A stretch of DNA of 64,000 bases from Ectocarpus siliculosus. Lineage: Eukaryota > Sar > Phaeophyceae > Ectocarpales > Ectocarpaceae. The notes below the pieces were generated by a model. That model saw only the letters and a program-made list of their open reading frames with translations. It had not been told where the DNA came from and searched no databases. Both the position numbers and the translations under genes were made by a program. Where the stretch lies: NCBI GenBank assembly GCA_000310025.1, contig FN649742.1:3234343-3298342 (forward strand). Direction: 5' to 3'. Position 1 is the first letter of the stretch. The number at the start of each line of letters is the position of its first letter. Shown piece after piece: positions 36,758 to 49,018 of this stretch.

Positions 36758-39700
36758 CTATTCTAAGGCACGATGTGCCGCCACAGACTCCACGTAGGTT
36801 GCAAACGACCTCGACAGCGTTCCGTTCAGCACGGCCGGGGCGTGCCGTAGTCCCCTGATGAAACCTTCGACGCCATACGCCACCTCTTCCAGCTCGACAA
36901 CGCGGCGCTGGTCCGTGGCCTCTTTCGCGTCGCCAATTCTTCCATGCAACAACCCCGTTAGCCTTAACAAACGCGCCAAAACATCTGTAGACACGTCCGG
37001 CGAAGTCCTGTCTACCCTCGCCACGGCTCGTGGCGCAGTCACGCTCAAGGAGTACCAAAGAGCGCAGCCGTGGGCTGTGCCCCATGCGCCACACCCCAAC
37101 AAAGCGTCCGACCTTTCACCCACAATGAGGAGTCCTGTGTTCGAAGGTTCCCAAATGTCCGTCGCGCCGCCCGCAAGCGCTGCGGCGCGCACCACGCAGC
37201 TCTCAGGGAGTTCAGCCGTGTCGAGCAGAGTCACCAACCACTTGCCCGCCGCGGCAGTGGCATTGATGCGTTTGAGCGCTTCCGCCAGACGTGGCAGGAC
37301 AGCTGCGCTAGCCTTCCTATCGGTGCGTATTCGGGTCGCCCACCGGGCCACAGAGCCGAGCGCCTTAGCGGTTACGATGGTGGCTGCGACCGACGGACGG
37401 GAGGATCGTGAAAACATTCCACCCGTTGAAAAAACGGTGCTGGCTTCACCCGGCGGTGTCAACCGGGTAGTGAGGTACTCCCGGAGGCATTCTTCGCAAA
37501 GTTGGACGGAGGCTGTTTTCGTATTGGTAGCGCCAGGTTTCGAGGCGATAGCGTCCTGTACCTGCTCCCAGGGAAGGTGAGAGAGCAAGCCAACCAACGC
37601 GTCCCAAAAGGGAGCCTCCTCGACGTCCAGATCGAAGCGCGACAGGTCATCTCTGGTGCAAAACGCATGTAGGACAGAAGGCCAAAACCTTGTCAGCGTC
37701 ATGCTCTCGACCTCGCCACGAGTCCCCGCTGCTACAAGAGTACTCATCCCAGACAAGAAAGCCGCTGCTTGACTGCTTCCTTCCTTGCCATCTACCACGA
37801 CGCCTTCCCGCTCCGGACCCGAAGCCCTCGACCAGGAGGTAAAAAAGCGGGGGGTGATGGTATCCCAGAGCTTCTTGGCTAGGTCCTTCCCTATCTCCGA
37901 TGGCAGCTTTAAAAAAATCTGATCGAAAACCGCGACGAGATGATGCTGCACGTCGCGCGGGAGATTCACAAAGAACGGCCTGTCGAACAGGCCGCGGAGC
38001 CAGGTCGAGTAAGCCTGTTCCTTGTCCGCAAGCGCAAGGCCTAACGATATGCACTTCACCTGGACCTCCACCCCGTGGCCGCCCCTGAACAGCGCCTCGA
38101 TCACTATAGCCATTTGTGGATGCGGTATTCGGAGAGTGGGGCAAAACGTTAGGCTTGCCATCGCTGATGCCGCGAAGAGTGAAGATTGAACCGGAACAAC
38201 TGCCTTGTAGTTTTCCGCCTTCGTGTCGCCATCCTCGATGTCTTCCAAACCTGTTGCGATGGACTGAAGCCCGGTCAACACCACGTTCATCAGTGTACCA
38301 TCCTGAGCCACGCGCAAAGCGCCCGGTCTGATCGAGGCGGTGGCGGGGCCACTGATACCATGTGTCCCGCCGTCCTCCGTCCACCCAAGCGACGCTTGCA
38401 AGCTCGAGTTTCCCACGGATCGCTCGTCCTGGCCGAGCGCAGATAAACACCCCCACACCCGCGCTGCGGCGTTCTTCAGGCGGATCGATGTGCCCTGCAT
38501 TGCCTCAAGCACGTCTTGCAAGAGGGTGTCCACCATTCTTCGATTCGTGATGGAGGTGACACGCAGTCGCCTTGGGACGAGCTCGCCAGGGGCCATCAAC
38601 GGGCAGCCAATCAAAGATGCAAGCGCCAACAAGGATGCCACGCGGACGCCGCTATTCGCGCCTCTCCGATGCGCCGCGGCCTTCCGCAAGCTTTCGAACA
38701 GTGACTCAGCGAAGCCAGGCGGGAGAACCACCTTACCCTCGCAGACAACAATGAGACCGGCCGCCCCGAGGGACGTGTCTTGTGCCGGTAGTTTTTCACT
38801 CCCAGATGGATTGGCGAGGCCGTCAAGACTGACACTTACCGACCGCAAGCACGTGAGAATTACCGGAGCATCAACAAGACCGCATGATATGCACTCCGAC
38901 GCAGCAGCAGCAAGGCAAAGCGTAGCCCCGCACAACCCCGCCAAAGGCTTCAAAGCGAGGGCCTGTACAATGCTGAACACCTGTTTCCGAGGGGCCGGAA
39001 GGAGTGGGGTGGGCGCAGGACGTGGTAAAGGCAGGATGACACGTTTAGACGCATGGGCACCCCTCAGGAAGGGCAAAGGGTGTTGTCATCCAAGGTTAGT
39101 TTCGGGGTGGGGTAGACCAAGAGGCAAGCATGCGAGAAAACATAAAACTTCATGGACCTTTCACAGCATAATCTCAATACTATCTTCTTTGATGTTGACT
39201 TTTCGCAGCAAAACAAACAAATAGAGTCATCCTTTCTCACCTGAAGAAGCTCCGAATGCAGGCCCGTAGCACGGAGCCCGGGTAAGGAGGAAGAAAGACC
39301 TAAGAACAGCGCCAAACAGATTGACCCCCGCGTTGTGGTGGGCAATCCTATCTCCGAGTCTTCCCAGTGAATGGCTTGCCCAATATCTACGCTCTCCCAA
39401 TCCACGACCGCAGCCCGATCTTCGCGGGCCGCTACGCTCCCGTTTCCCCCGAACCACGTCTCGACAATGGCGTGTATATGGTCCGATCTAACCGCATTCG
39501 CCAAGCCCGCGAGCAAGCACCGCACGGCACGCAAGACCGCAATCCGGGCCCCTGGAGCTGTAGGATGCCGAAGTCCCCACTCAGATGCCACGCCGACGGC
39601 CACACAGGACCAAAATGACTGAGCCTCGTTCGGAGTCATGGCCTCCCCAACTGCCGCCGCCGAATCTCGACTCGTTGTCCAACCTTCCACTGCCGTGCTG

Positions 39701-42700
39701 TGAAAGCGTTCAATCTCCTCGAGAGTACTTTCCACGAGTGTGGTAGAAGCTTCGGGAAGAGCCCGTACTGCCATTGCCGCGCAGAGAGGGAACATTTCCT
39801 CGCCATCCAATAGAGTCTGGGCACCTCCCGTACATCTGCGCAAGCGATCCACAGCGCGGCCAGTCTCTACCACGGCAACATGGTAGAATGAAGCCGGGAC
39901 GCAGCTGGCCAGGCTCGCAGAAGCAACGGCGACCAGCCCTCCTTGAACTCCGCGAATATTACCGATTGCTTGACGGCAAGCTTCCACGGCCGCCGCCGTA
40001 ACATCTGTGCCACCACGGGCCTCTCCTCGCCCGGCCGCTTCAGTGGACTCTGCCGCGACACAAGCAGCAAATAGCCGTGCCACGTATCGCTGGATGCCAC
40101 TGAGAGTACCAGCTCGCTGCCATGGGCAAAGCGCCAGCCCGCCTCCGGTTCCTTCTACCGCCATCAACTCGCCGAAATCACGAATCATGATGTCTCGGTG
40201 CGCTACAACTGCCGTCGCCTGGGGTGTAGGGTAGCTCCACAACACCGCGCCGGCTAGACCGGGACAAGACGAGTCATCCTGACGAAATCCCTGAAGAACA
40301 CTCTCCGGTTCAGGCAGAGCTGCCACGAGGCGGTTCGAGGGACCCGGCCTCACGCTCCTCTTTTGTCCACCGTCACGGCTGGCCCCGTCCCGCTTAGCCG
40401 ATACCCATGTAGACGGCTCGACACTCTCTTCGGCCACCACGATTTGCACCACTTTCCGAAGATTCGACTGAACCATAAAGCTTCCGTCGGTTGACATGGC
40501 TTGTGCAAGGAACACCCGGACGTGTCGGGCTGCAACGATGGCTTCTTCCTCCGCGTTCTTGCCACTCACAGCTCGCAGGAGTGCAGGGAGGTGAAACCCG
40601 AGAGCCTCATAAACGGCTGAACGGACGCCGTCGTCGGGATGACACCCAAGGCCCCCCGCCAAGAGAATTTCTACAGCCTTCCCCATACCCCACCCCAAGT
40701 CACTGTCCTCGCCCGACCCGTCTGAGCCCGCTTCTGCAGCTTCGGCCGCCGCCATTGCAACCGCCTCCGCGCCGGCACCGCAAAGTTGCGCCATACTTTC
40801 CATGACCCGCGGGTCTCCGAACGCATCGCTGTCGTCACGTCCAGTATGGGCAACTTTGCCCTTTTTAGTCACGATCCGAAGGGCGGCGCCAAAATCGAGG
40901 CAGTCGCTCCGGCACAAGGCAGCGATCGCTTTGAGAGCCAACGCGGTTACCGCACTCGACCCGTCCCCCAGAAACCCCTGAAGCGGTCGAACGCATTCCA
41001 AGCCAAGCTCGGGGTCGGTCTCGCAGATTTCAAGCATACCGGCGGCACGGCAGAGGCGGGACTCATCTGGCTCCGGTGACAACGGCGGAGTGTGGTCGGC
41101 AGGGGTCTCGGAGAGGAGTGACTGCAGTTGGTTGAAAGTCCTGTCAAAGAGGCGGTGGTTATAACAGGAAAGGGCTTCATATGACGTCCTCTTGCGTTCA
41201 CCCGAGCAAGTTAGACGCGTGTTGGTCTTCCAAGAATTAAAACTTGCAAAATACTAAGATGCCTGTCCTCAACGACCAAGTGTTCTGCGATAAGCAAATC
41301 AACCCACCTCGGGTTGACTTGTACCAAAGCAGCCACCAGCCGCATGCCAAGCCCTCGAACCGCTTGCTGCGGCGCCTTCGCCAATGCTTGTATTACAGCA
41401 GCGACAGGTTTAGCCGATAGCTTGTGCGCACCCAGTTCCGGCAAGAGATGAAGAAGGCGCGCAACGCTCCCACCCTCGCTCGCAACTCCCCCAAGCTTCC
41501 GAATTCCATACAAAACGAAAGGCAAGAGGCGGACCCCCAGAGAGGGCACGGCCCGAACTACGGCCACAAGAACGGTACAAACCGCTTCATGGGTCTGCTC
41601 GTGCTGTTGGAGGAGGAGTGGCGCAAGAAGACACAAGCCACACTCCAGATCTGCTACAGCCGAGGCATCTCTTCCCGCGTCAGTGACACCACCGTTCGAA
41701 CCACTGAGATCATTCGCACGTTGCTTCAGCCCCATGCACGCAACGACCATCGCCTGCTGGTCTCCATCCAGCACACCCAGTCGCCGGATACCAAGCGCAA
41801 CCGGGCTTGAAAGCCGTAAATGTTCGTTTCCGGCAGAGCTACGATCGCCCTCTACTCTCGCGTCTGCCATTGTCTCGAATTTACTCCGAGAGTACACGCC
41901 ACCTAGCGCAGCTTCAAGCAGCGGCAGTACGTTCGCTGACACTGGATTTCCCGTAGCGGCCATGCTGACCAAAGGATAAACAAGCGTTTCCAGTGACCAC
42001 GCTCTTACGCGAACATCAACGTTGTCTGGAATTACTTTGGGGTCGTGAAAGACGCGCGGTGCCATGGCGCTTAACGTGCGACCAACGATGTCGAGTAAGG
42101 CCTCGCGCTCGTCGATGCAGTGGCTCTGCAGCGCGGTTATCCCCAAGAAAGCTACTTCATCCGCGAGGCAAAGGGGGTCTGCTGCCACCAAGAACTGCAT
42201 CGAACTCAGGACAGGCGTGATCGGCACCCCACGTCCTGAACAGATACGACAAATCCAGCGTTCGGCAGTGGAGGTTCAAAGCAAAAGGCTGAGAAATTGA
42301 TCTAGACTAAAGAGTGGTGACAACCATCAGGATAGTAAACCAGAGCGGACAGCTACCACCTCTACGTTCACAAAACCTAAACAAACGATACAGTTGCGGC
42401 CCGCGAATAAGAAACGTCATTTCGGGTCGAGGCTCAAAGTCTTATTTCTGGAGCATACACCAGCATACGTTCTCATTTTTCTAAAACTAAGTTTCTTATG
42501 TTTCTGCTTGTTGAATGCTCATGATTTTTCTCAAAATACCATTTTATATAAGATCACGCGAGACGGTCGCGTGCGCGCAGCCGGGGGCGCCGCAAGTTCA
42601 CGCTCAATACCTCGCACCCCTAAGTCAGCACAAAATACAGTTGGCTGGGGGCGGGTGTACGTAGCAGGGAGTGCGCGTGTGTTTTTCTTATGATGCACGA

Positions 42701-45700
42701 TGAGCTCCGTCCCCTAGTTTCTTATATTTCGTGCCTCTGCGGGCGTGTGTTTTCTTGTTCGGGTGTTGCTTATTTTTGCGTCCGTTTTGAGGTGTGTTTA
42801 TTAGTCGCTTCTTCATAATCTACCTAAACATTTGAGGCTTATTCTCTTCAATATTGTTCTTAACGGCGGGCCGCAACTGTAGTTGCAAACGAGTACATTT
42901 GGGCAACTGGCAAGTGATCTGTTGCGCGTATGAATACCGTCAGTACCTCAATGTACGACTACCTCACCTCGAAACTCGGAGAGAAGAAAGACACCAACCC
43001 CGGCAAGCGCGCGCGACGCTCGATCCCAAGCAGGATCGCTGTCGAGGGACACAGCGGTGTTCACCAAAGAGCAAAACCACCCCGCGGCGACGTCAGCATG
43101 CGCTCCGGTATGCATCGCGCCAAACACCAGCAGCTCTGCCTGCAAGATGAGAAGGCAAAGCTTGACCGCGTCGCTCGCAGTCGCCGAGGCCATCGATAGC
43201 TTCAGCATGAAACCACTGCGGAGATTGGCATCTGGAGGATGGAAAATACCAGCGGTGCGTAAATTTACGCATGGAACGAATAGCACAAGGCGGCAGGAGA
43301 GCACGGTGGGTTGCACACAAAGCTCGGCGGCAGAGATTGAGGGCGACCTCGCACGAAGGATAAGAAAAGTGGAGCAGTCCTTGGGACTAAATCTTGGAAA
43401 ACTTGCGGGCAGGGAAGGCCCATCGGTTCCTCTAAAATACGTCTCATGCAGCGCAGACTCACATTCTGGTTGCAGGAGGAGGGCCGAAGCCAGCGGACAC
43501 ACAACACGAACTGCTTCCCGCGGATCGGTGTTCAACCGGCTCAAGAAGCAAGTGGTCTCGTGGGAAAGGGCCGGGAATAGCAAACCGCGGTTCATAGACA
43601 ACAGCATCGCCGAAACGCCGTTCCCTGCCACCCCAGCCCATACTCCCTTTTCTCCCCCGCAAGTAGGCTGCGCTTCCCGCCTTGCGCTCAACCGGGAGAT
43701 CGCCACTAGGCACCTCGTTAAGCATTGCGTCACCCCATGTTCCTGGTTATGCCTTGCTCCATCCCCTTGCTGGTTCCGTTGATCTTCTTCCCTGGCCATG
43801 GCTGCCTTCAGGTGTCTCACGAGCTCATCGCCTGACTCGATCAAGTCGATGCCACTGCTGTCTTGACTCTCGAGCAACTGCGTGAGGCCTGTTTGTACAT
43901 GTATGCAGCGAACCGACCGCGTATACCAGGGCACGTCTTGAGGCCGACAGTGTGATTCAACCATGCGAATGATACTCAGTGATTTGAGCCGGTCTTAGCC
44001 GCTGAGGGGCCTACCGTAGGTTGCATAAGATATCACACTTTCATTAGATACCACACCCCCTCAGAAAACGTACACAATACCACACCCGTGTGCTATTTTT
44101 TTCAGCCCCCCAAAAAACGTCATTTTATCACACGGTGACATAAGATACCACACCCCCTGAAGCTGGGCCGCGTTAAATCGACGGAGCCCCTGCTTATCAC
44201 ACGGTGTGACAACGTGAGGACAGAGATCACGACCACACCACCTGCTCGCAAGAGCCATGGAGGCGGACAATGTCGTGGAGGGTGGTGCAGTTAGCAACCC
44301 TGCTGAAAGCCCCGCGGCTCAGACTGCAGTGGGTAAGACTCCAGCGGCGGCCCCACGCTCCATATAGCGTCCTTCTTTCCACCCGCCCCGGGGGAACGTG
44401 GGGCTGCTCGGACGACTCCCTCAGCAGCCGCACATGACACCGCACGTACTGCTGAGGCCCGCTCAATAGAATCTACTGCTACTGAGACTCCCACAGCACC
44501 GGCTGCGCCTGCCACCGCGGGTGCCGCTGAAACCTGCGAAGCAGAACCTACTGCTGAGAATCCCGCAGCACCCACACCCACACCCACACCCGAAAAGGCA
44601 GCTCTCCCGCCAACCACCAACACCCTGAGCGCGGCTACTGCTGAGAACCCTGCAGCAGCACCGCGCTGCGGAGAACCATCGTGCACCAACAAGCCCTTGT
44701 GGGCAGAGCCAGGGAAGGATATGCCGGAGTTTGCGGCAGGCATGCGAGTCTGGCGACGTCTACATCAAAATAAGGTGTGCGCAGAGCGTCTTGCAGTTTG
44801 CAGCACATGGGTGTTTGTGAGGATTCTCATGGCTCAAGCAAACCAAAGAACATGCCACGCCTGATTGCCTGATCGATAACCAGATCGAAAAAATAATGTG
44901 ATTTTGACGTGTCGTCGCGCTCGCCTCACTGTACATTGGCATGTACACACTACATTTACATGTAGTTCAAATATTCTGGTGTGGGCGAAATGTTTGCTGG
45001 ATTGTGTTTTTCACACACACGACACGTTTCCGCATACCGTTTTTTGTGTTCGTGATGTTTCGGTAGGCAGACTGCGAAACCCGTACCCAACACGTGCAAA
45101 TATGTAAACATAACCTCGACAGCAGTTCGTGCCTGTTTGTGTGAGATACGAAATAGGTGCCGTCAGCTGCTCACCCTCTGTACCTTGCAAGCGTGGACGC
45201 CATGACTCTCAACCTGGTGGCCGTTGTCAGAGCTATCCGCTAGCCATCGTATTTTTGGTACGTTTGCCTGATGGTCGTTGGAGCGAGCGCATTGTTACAG
45301 ATACTGCACTTAACGACACGTATGCTACATGATTTGTTGCTTCCTCGAACTCATGCGCTTTTCAGGAACGTGCACCTGCCTGAAGCACCGACGACAGCAG
45401 ACGCAGCGGCGCCCGTCGGCGACGCCATGTTTCCTGGAGAGTCAGAGGAGTGGACAGATGGTTTCGGTGGGCGTCTCGACGGCACGCCGGCCGAGGGCAA
45501 GGGCAAGGGCAAGAGGAAAAGAGAGCCGCTGGAATTGGAGCCACCAAACTTCCCTATTAAGTTTGGTGGTGGCCAGAAACGCAAGCGGTACGATTTGGAA
45601 TTCAAAGTAAACGCCATTAAGTACGCGACCATGCAAAGCCCGGGGGCGCAGGGGCCTAATGGAACCATCGGTGTGTCGTATGCGCAACGAGTGCTTGGGA

Positions 45701-48645
45701 TTCCCGAGAAGATCACACTCTCTGCGTGGATAAAAGACAGAACAAAGTACGAGAAGCAGCTGGAACAGGCAGACCAGCTCGGGGCCACACGCAAGAAAAA
45801 AGCCCGGAGCGTGAAGTCGTTCATCACGGGGAGGGTTAGGTCAAACGCTGAGGCCGAGCTCGAACTTCTCGACTGGATCAACGATGTTCGTTCGGAAGCC
45901 ATCTCTGCCCGCGTCTCTACAAGGATGATCAAGAACAAGGCGGTATCGATCAACTCGCTTTGGTTCGGCCCGAGGCCTGCAGCGAACGACCTGGAGGGCA
46001 TTAGAAAGTACCGCAACAAGCAGACTCGCTGGTGCAGGAGGTTCCTTAGGAAGAACCGGTTGTCATTCCGGGCGGTTGCCAGGCAAGGCCAGAAACTCCC
46101 TTCCGGGTGGCCTGCGATTGCCATGAAAGCCGTCAAGGAATGGAGGGCACTTCGTCACGGAGGAATCGACGGTGGGGGAGGACGGAGCATGGCGGGGGCA
46201 ACGAGCAGTGCGCCTTCGAAGCCACGTCTGTTGTTCAAGGAGGAGCAGAGCTACAGCATGGATGAAACTGCTGTGTGGATGGAGCCCGCTGGCACGTCGA
46301 CCGTGGCGGTGAGTTCAATAGTGTTGCTTCGAGTCATGTGCCTGTCTGGTCGTTTCTTGGCATTCCGTGCAAACAGTGGGCATTGTGATGCAATATTTTT
46401 TGCCGTACCTACTCAGTGTCCAGCCAGTAAGGCTAGACGACGTTGGTATTGTGCTTATGCCGGGTCAGAAGTTTCTTACCATTCGCATCCATCATCGCTG
46501 TACTGCAAAACCCATACGTTACTTTGTGCGTGAAGAGCTGTCATTCTCATCTACAAAATCGACTTTTTTCGTCGCCTCTGCTTTCTCTATTGCTTTTTGC
46601 TTTTTTATTTTTGTCGTTCGCAGCACACCGGTCAGAAAGAAGTGGCCATCAAAACCGGTGGAAAGGAAAAGTTGCGGATCACTGCCGTGCTTGCAGCAAA
46701 CATGAAGGGCGGCAAACTCCCGCCGCTGCTCATCTTCAAGGGTAAGCCTACGGCGCCGGGCAAAACCCCCGCTGCCAACAGCATCGAACGAGAGTTCAAG
46801 GTGGGCAAGGACAAGAAGGGGATAGCATACCCTCAGAGCGTTGTGTACGCCGTGGACGACAAGGCGTGGCACACGCAGCGCGTCTTCAGGGATGTTTGGC
46901 TCCCCCAAGTGTGGAACCGGCGCCCGGGTCGCGAGGGGGTCCTGGGCAACTACCGTCAGCCGGACACGCTGCTATCATGGGATGATTACACCGTGCACAA
47001 GACAGCCCTGTGCAAGGAAGCGATGGACAAGTCCAACACGACGCTGTTTTTTGTCCCCGGAGGCCTAACGCCCAAGATCCAGCCTTGCGATGCACTTATG
47101 AACAAGCTGTTCAAGTCCAACATGTCCAGGCTCTACGATGACCACATGGCCTCCACCGACGCCGTGCGCAACGACCGCGGCTACCCGGATCCCCCATCGA
47201 GGGGATTGCTCGCGCAGTGGGTGAAGAAAGCGTGGGATGAAGTGGACCCTGAGAGCATCCGTTCGAGCTGGAGGAAGGCTGGCATGACCCTTGCCTTCGA
47301 CGGATCTGAGGACGAGGCGTGGGCCAACAAGGAGCTCAACTCCGACGCCCAAGGGAAACCACTTCGTGCAGACGGCGACGCGGCCGCTGCCGGCGTGGAG
47401 GAGGCTGGCCCATCGGAGGAGGGGGAGACGATGGCCGACTTGTTGGAGGTGTTGGAAATCGACGACGATGACAGCTCGGGAGATGGCGAAGGCAACGATG
47501 ACTCGGAGGTTGAGGTCATGGCAGACTTGCCGGGGGCGGACGTTGTTTGCATAGACTGAGGTGTCTTGTCTGGTATCTACCTACCGTAGTTGCATGCCAT
47601 GGTCAAGTCAACCAAAGCTGCTATTCGAGCCAATTTATCCTGGGTTTCATATGTTTCGGTAGTCGCTTGCCCTCTTGGTTTCTAGCTTTGGTTGATATGT
47701 AGCTGGCACTTGCTTGCGTCCTATGTGGTTCCAGCTTGAGTGGTGAACGCAAGTCTTGCAAGTGGTTGCGTCGTCCAGATACCTGTGTGCTGTCGTTTTG
47801 TCGCACACAACATTGGCACAACCGCTATGAGGTATCGGTTCTACGTCTTCGTTGTGTACCTATGCGAAGAATTTCCAAAGGATACTGCGAAAATGCACGT
47901 GGGAAAGCATGTACGTGATGGAGTGGTGTGAGCCATCCTAGCTATCACACCTGTTTTACACCCCTTGACGCCCTTTGTACGTGGGTGCCTCCTGTAAGCG
48001 CACCGCATCACTCGAGCGACATTATTGTCACACCCCCGTAGGTAGGGTCTTGTGGGCGCACTGCAACAACACGGGCGACATTATCACCCCCCCGTCAGGC
48101 CGGGTCCTGTGAGCGCGTATCATCACACGGGCGAAGTTATCACACCCCCTTGTTATCACACCCCCTGTAAGCCGGGTCCTGTGAGCGCGCTTCATCACAC
48201 GGGCGACGGTATCACACCCCCTTGTTATCACACCCCCTTTTGGTGAGACTCTGTGAGTACACCTCATCACACGGGTGACATAAGATATCACACCCCCTAC
48301 AGAATACCACACCCGTGTGATAACTTTCGTCCTCCCGAAAATATTATCACACGGGTGTGGTATCTTATGCAACCTACGGTATATGCTCTACTTCGAAGTT
48401 TACATAACAATTCCTCTTAGCCTGGCGGAAGTAATTAATTCACCGCACAATTTTTACACACCTTGACACCCTGAAGAAACCACCGCTAGACGAGAGCTGC
48501 CCAGGCAACCAAACAGAGCTTCGCGAGCATCCACCCCACTGCTATCTTCTGCCACAAGCTTCACCAATCGACTGATTGCATTCTGCGAAGTCTCTACTTG
48601 GTCCACCTCAGCGCGGGCCAGCAGCGCCGTGAGATCTTTCCTCAT
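36758..48645 (-). CDS. FOCAD: Focadhesin / RST1-like protein (DUF3730), 5 exons, about 2101 aa
   Basis: Exons (minus): 48645-48462, 43993-42968, 42235-41244, 41121-39241, 38980-36758; phases agree, 6306 nt. An alternative acceptor for exon 4 at 41140 does not fit the phase. The protein is all alpha-helical, of HEAT/ARM type. The stretch with [20 protein letters not shown] and [17 protein letters not shown] aligns by eye with the LPKLGVHK...TLRLLTSLWEKQ region of human focadhesin, followed by its cysteine-rich helical repeat ([19 protein letters not shown]). The N-terminus ([20 protein letters not shown]) also fits. In animals FOCAD, and in plants RST1, are linked to the SKI complex and cytoplasmic exosome; that role is family knowledge, not seen here. 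Intron 1 (48461-43994) contains a complete DNA transposon in antisense. Start chosen: the only ATG in the first exon's open frame. Confidence 0.75.
44014..44038 (+). repeat. Left terminal inverted repeat of the pogo-like element
   Basis: 25 bp, preceded by TA at 44012-44013. Differs from the complement of the right end only at one position (TATCACAC against TACCACAC). Confidence 0.9.
44257..44776 (+). CDS. Possible 5' exons of the transposon's protein
   Basis: Exon a: ATG at 44257, [20 protein letters not shown]..., ending ahead of GTAAGA at about 44332. Exon b: about 44414-44776, after CTCAG, Ala/Pro/Thr-rich with repeats of ATAENPAA and TPTPTP, then a more normal stretch [20 protein letters not shown]. 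The phase between a and b agrees. Joining b to the main transposase exon at 45366 needs a weak donor (GTGCGC at about 44777). Could be the N-terminus of the transposase or a separate short protein. Confidence 0.35.
45271..47559 (+). CDS. Pogo/CENP-B-like (DDE_1) transposase, 2 exons
   Basis: Exons 45271-46308 and 46624-47559; intron GTGAGT...TTCGCAG, phase 0; 657 aa counted from the open-frame start (the likely initiator is an ATG nearby, for example 45427). N-terminal half: a basic stretch ([11 protein letters not shown]), then [14 protein letters not shown] and [20 protein letters not shown], the psq/CENP-B type helix-turn-helix, then a second DNA-binding part ([18 protein letters not shown]). 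The catalytic domain has D331 (YSMDETAVW), the [25 protein letters not shown] core, D466 ([10 protein letters not shown]) and D502 ([10 protein letters not shown]), i.e. a DDD triad at pogo spacing. The C-terminus is acidic ([13 protein letters not shown]). It cuts and pastes the surrounding element by its terminal repeats. No stop or frameshift seen. Confidence 0.9.
48017..48345 (+). repeat. Right subterminal repeat array of the pogo-like element
   Basis: Four to five imperfect ~65-bp units of the form GCCGGGTCCTGTGAGCGCG...TCATCACACGGGCGAC...TTATCACACCCCC. Shorter related units stand at the left end (44040-44210). The ACACGGGTGTGATAA motif also forms a small palindrome next to the right terminal repeat. 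Probably transposase binding sites. Confidence 0.75.
48355..48379 (-). repeat. Right terminal inverted repeat of the pogo-like element
   Basis: 25 bp ending CCTACGG, followed by TA at 48380-48381. Confidence 0.9.
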
Positions 48646-49018
48646 GGCAACAAGGGCAGGAATGGATGGGAGACGGAAGGTACATCGCACTGCGGCGCAA
48701 ATATCCGGGGGCGCTCTGCCCAATGGTATTTTCTTGAAACGGGGTATGTGATGAAGTACAGTTGCGGTCCCCCTAAAAACCAACGGTTAGAAAACGGGAT
48801 ACACAACAGCAGCGCGAGAGACAGAGGAGAGGGACAGAGATAGCCACAGCGAACGCCGCCCCGCCCCCCACCCCCTTCTGGCGGAAGAGAGAGAAAGGCG
48901 GAAGCTGACAGCACTGGGTAACTCGTGCGTGCCACGTGGGACGTACCCGAATCGGTTTTCTGTGTGCTGGGGTTCTTGAACGGCGCGCTCTTTCTTTTGA
49001 ACGACAGCAGCGTCGAAC
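48646..49018. promoter_or_regulatory. Divergent promoter region, focadhesin-like and myosin genes
   Basis: 373 bp separate the minus-strand start at 48645 from the plus-strand myosin ATG at 49019. It includes a GC-rich stretch with a C-run near 48860 and a pyrimidine/purine-biased segment. No TATA box is obvious. Shared-promoter function is inferred from layout. Confidence 0.55.

Larger units (their letters stand above)
44014..48379 (+). mobile_element. Pogo/CENP-B-type DNA transposon, 4366 bp
   Basis: Terminal inverted repeats of 25 bp (44014-44038 and 48355-48379, one mismatch; CCGTAGGTTGCATAAGAT at the outer end) are flanked on both sides by TA (44012-44013 and 48380-48381), the target duplication expected for the Tc1/mariner/pogo superfamily. 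Symmetry stops exactly at the TA. Inside are a two-exon transposase (45271-47559), possible upstream exons (44257-44776) and subterminal arrays of TTATCACACCCCC/ACACGGG. The reading frame shows no damage, so the element may be, or recently was, autonomous. It is inserted in intron 1 of the focadhesin-like gene, in the opposite direction. Confidence 0.9.

Noticed and set aside
36858-39224. Plus-strand open frames of 240 and 294 codons
   Set aside because: Antisense shadows of the 741-codon focadhesin-like exon.
45351-46136. 261-codon minus-strand open frame
   Set aside because: Antisense shadow of the transposase exon, which carries the helix-turn-helix and catalytic motifs.
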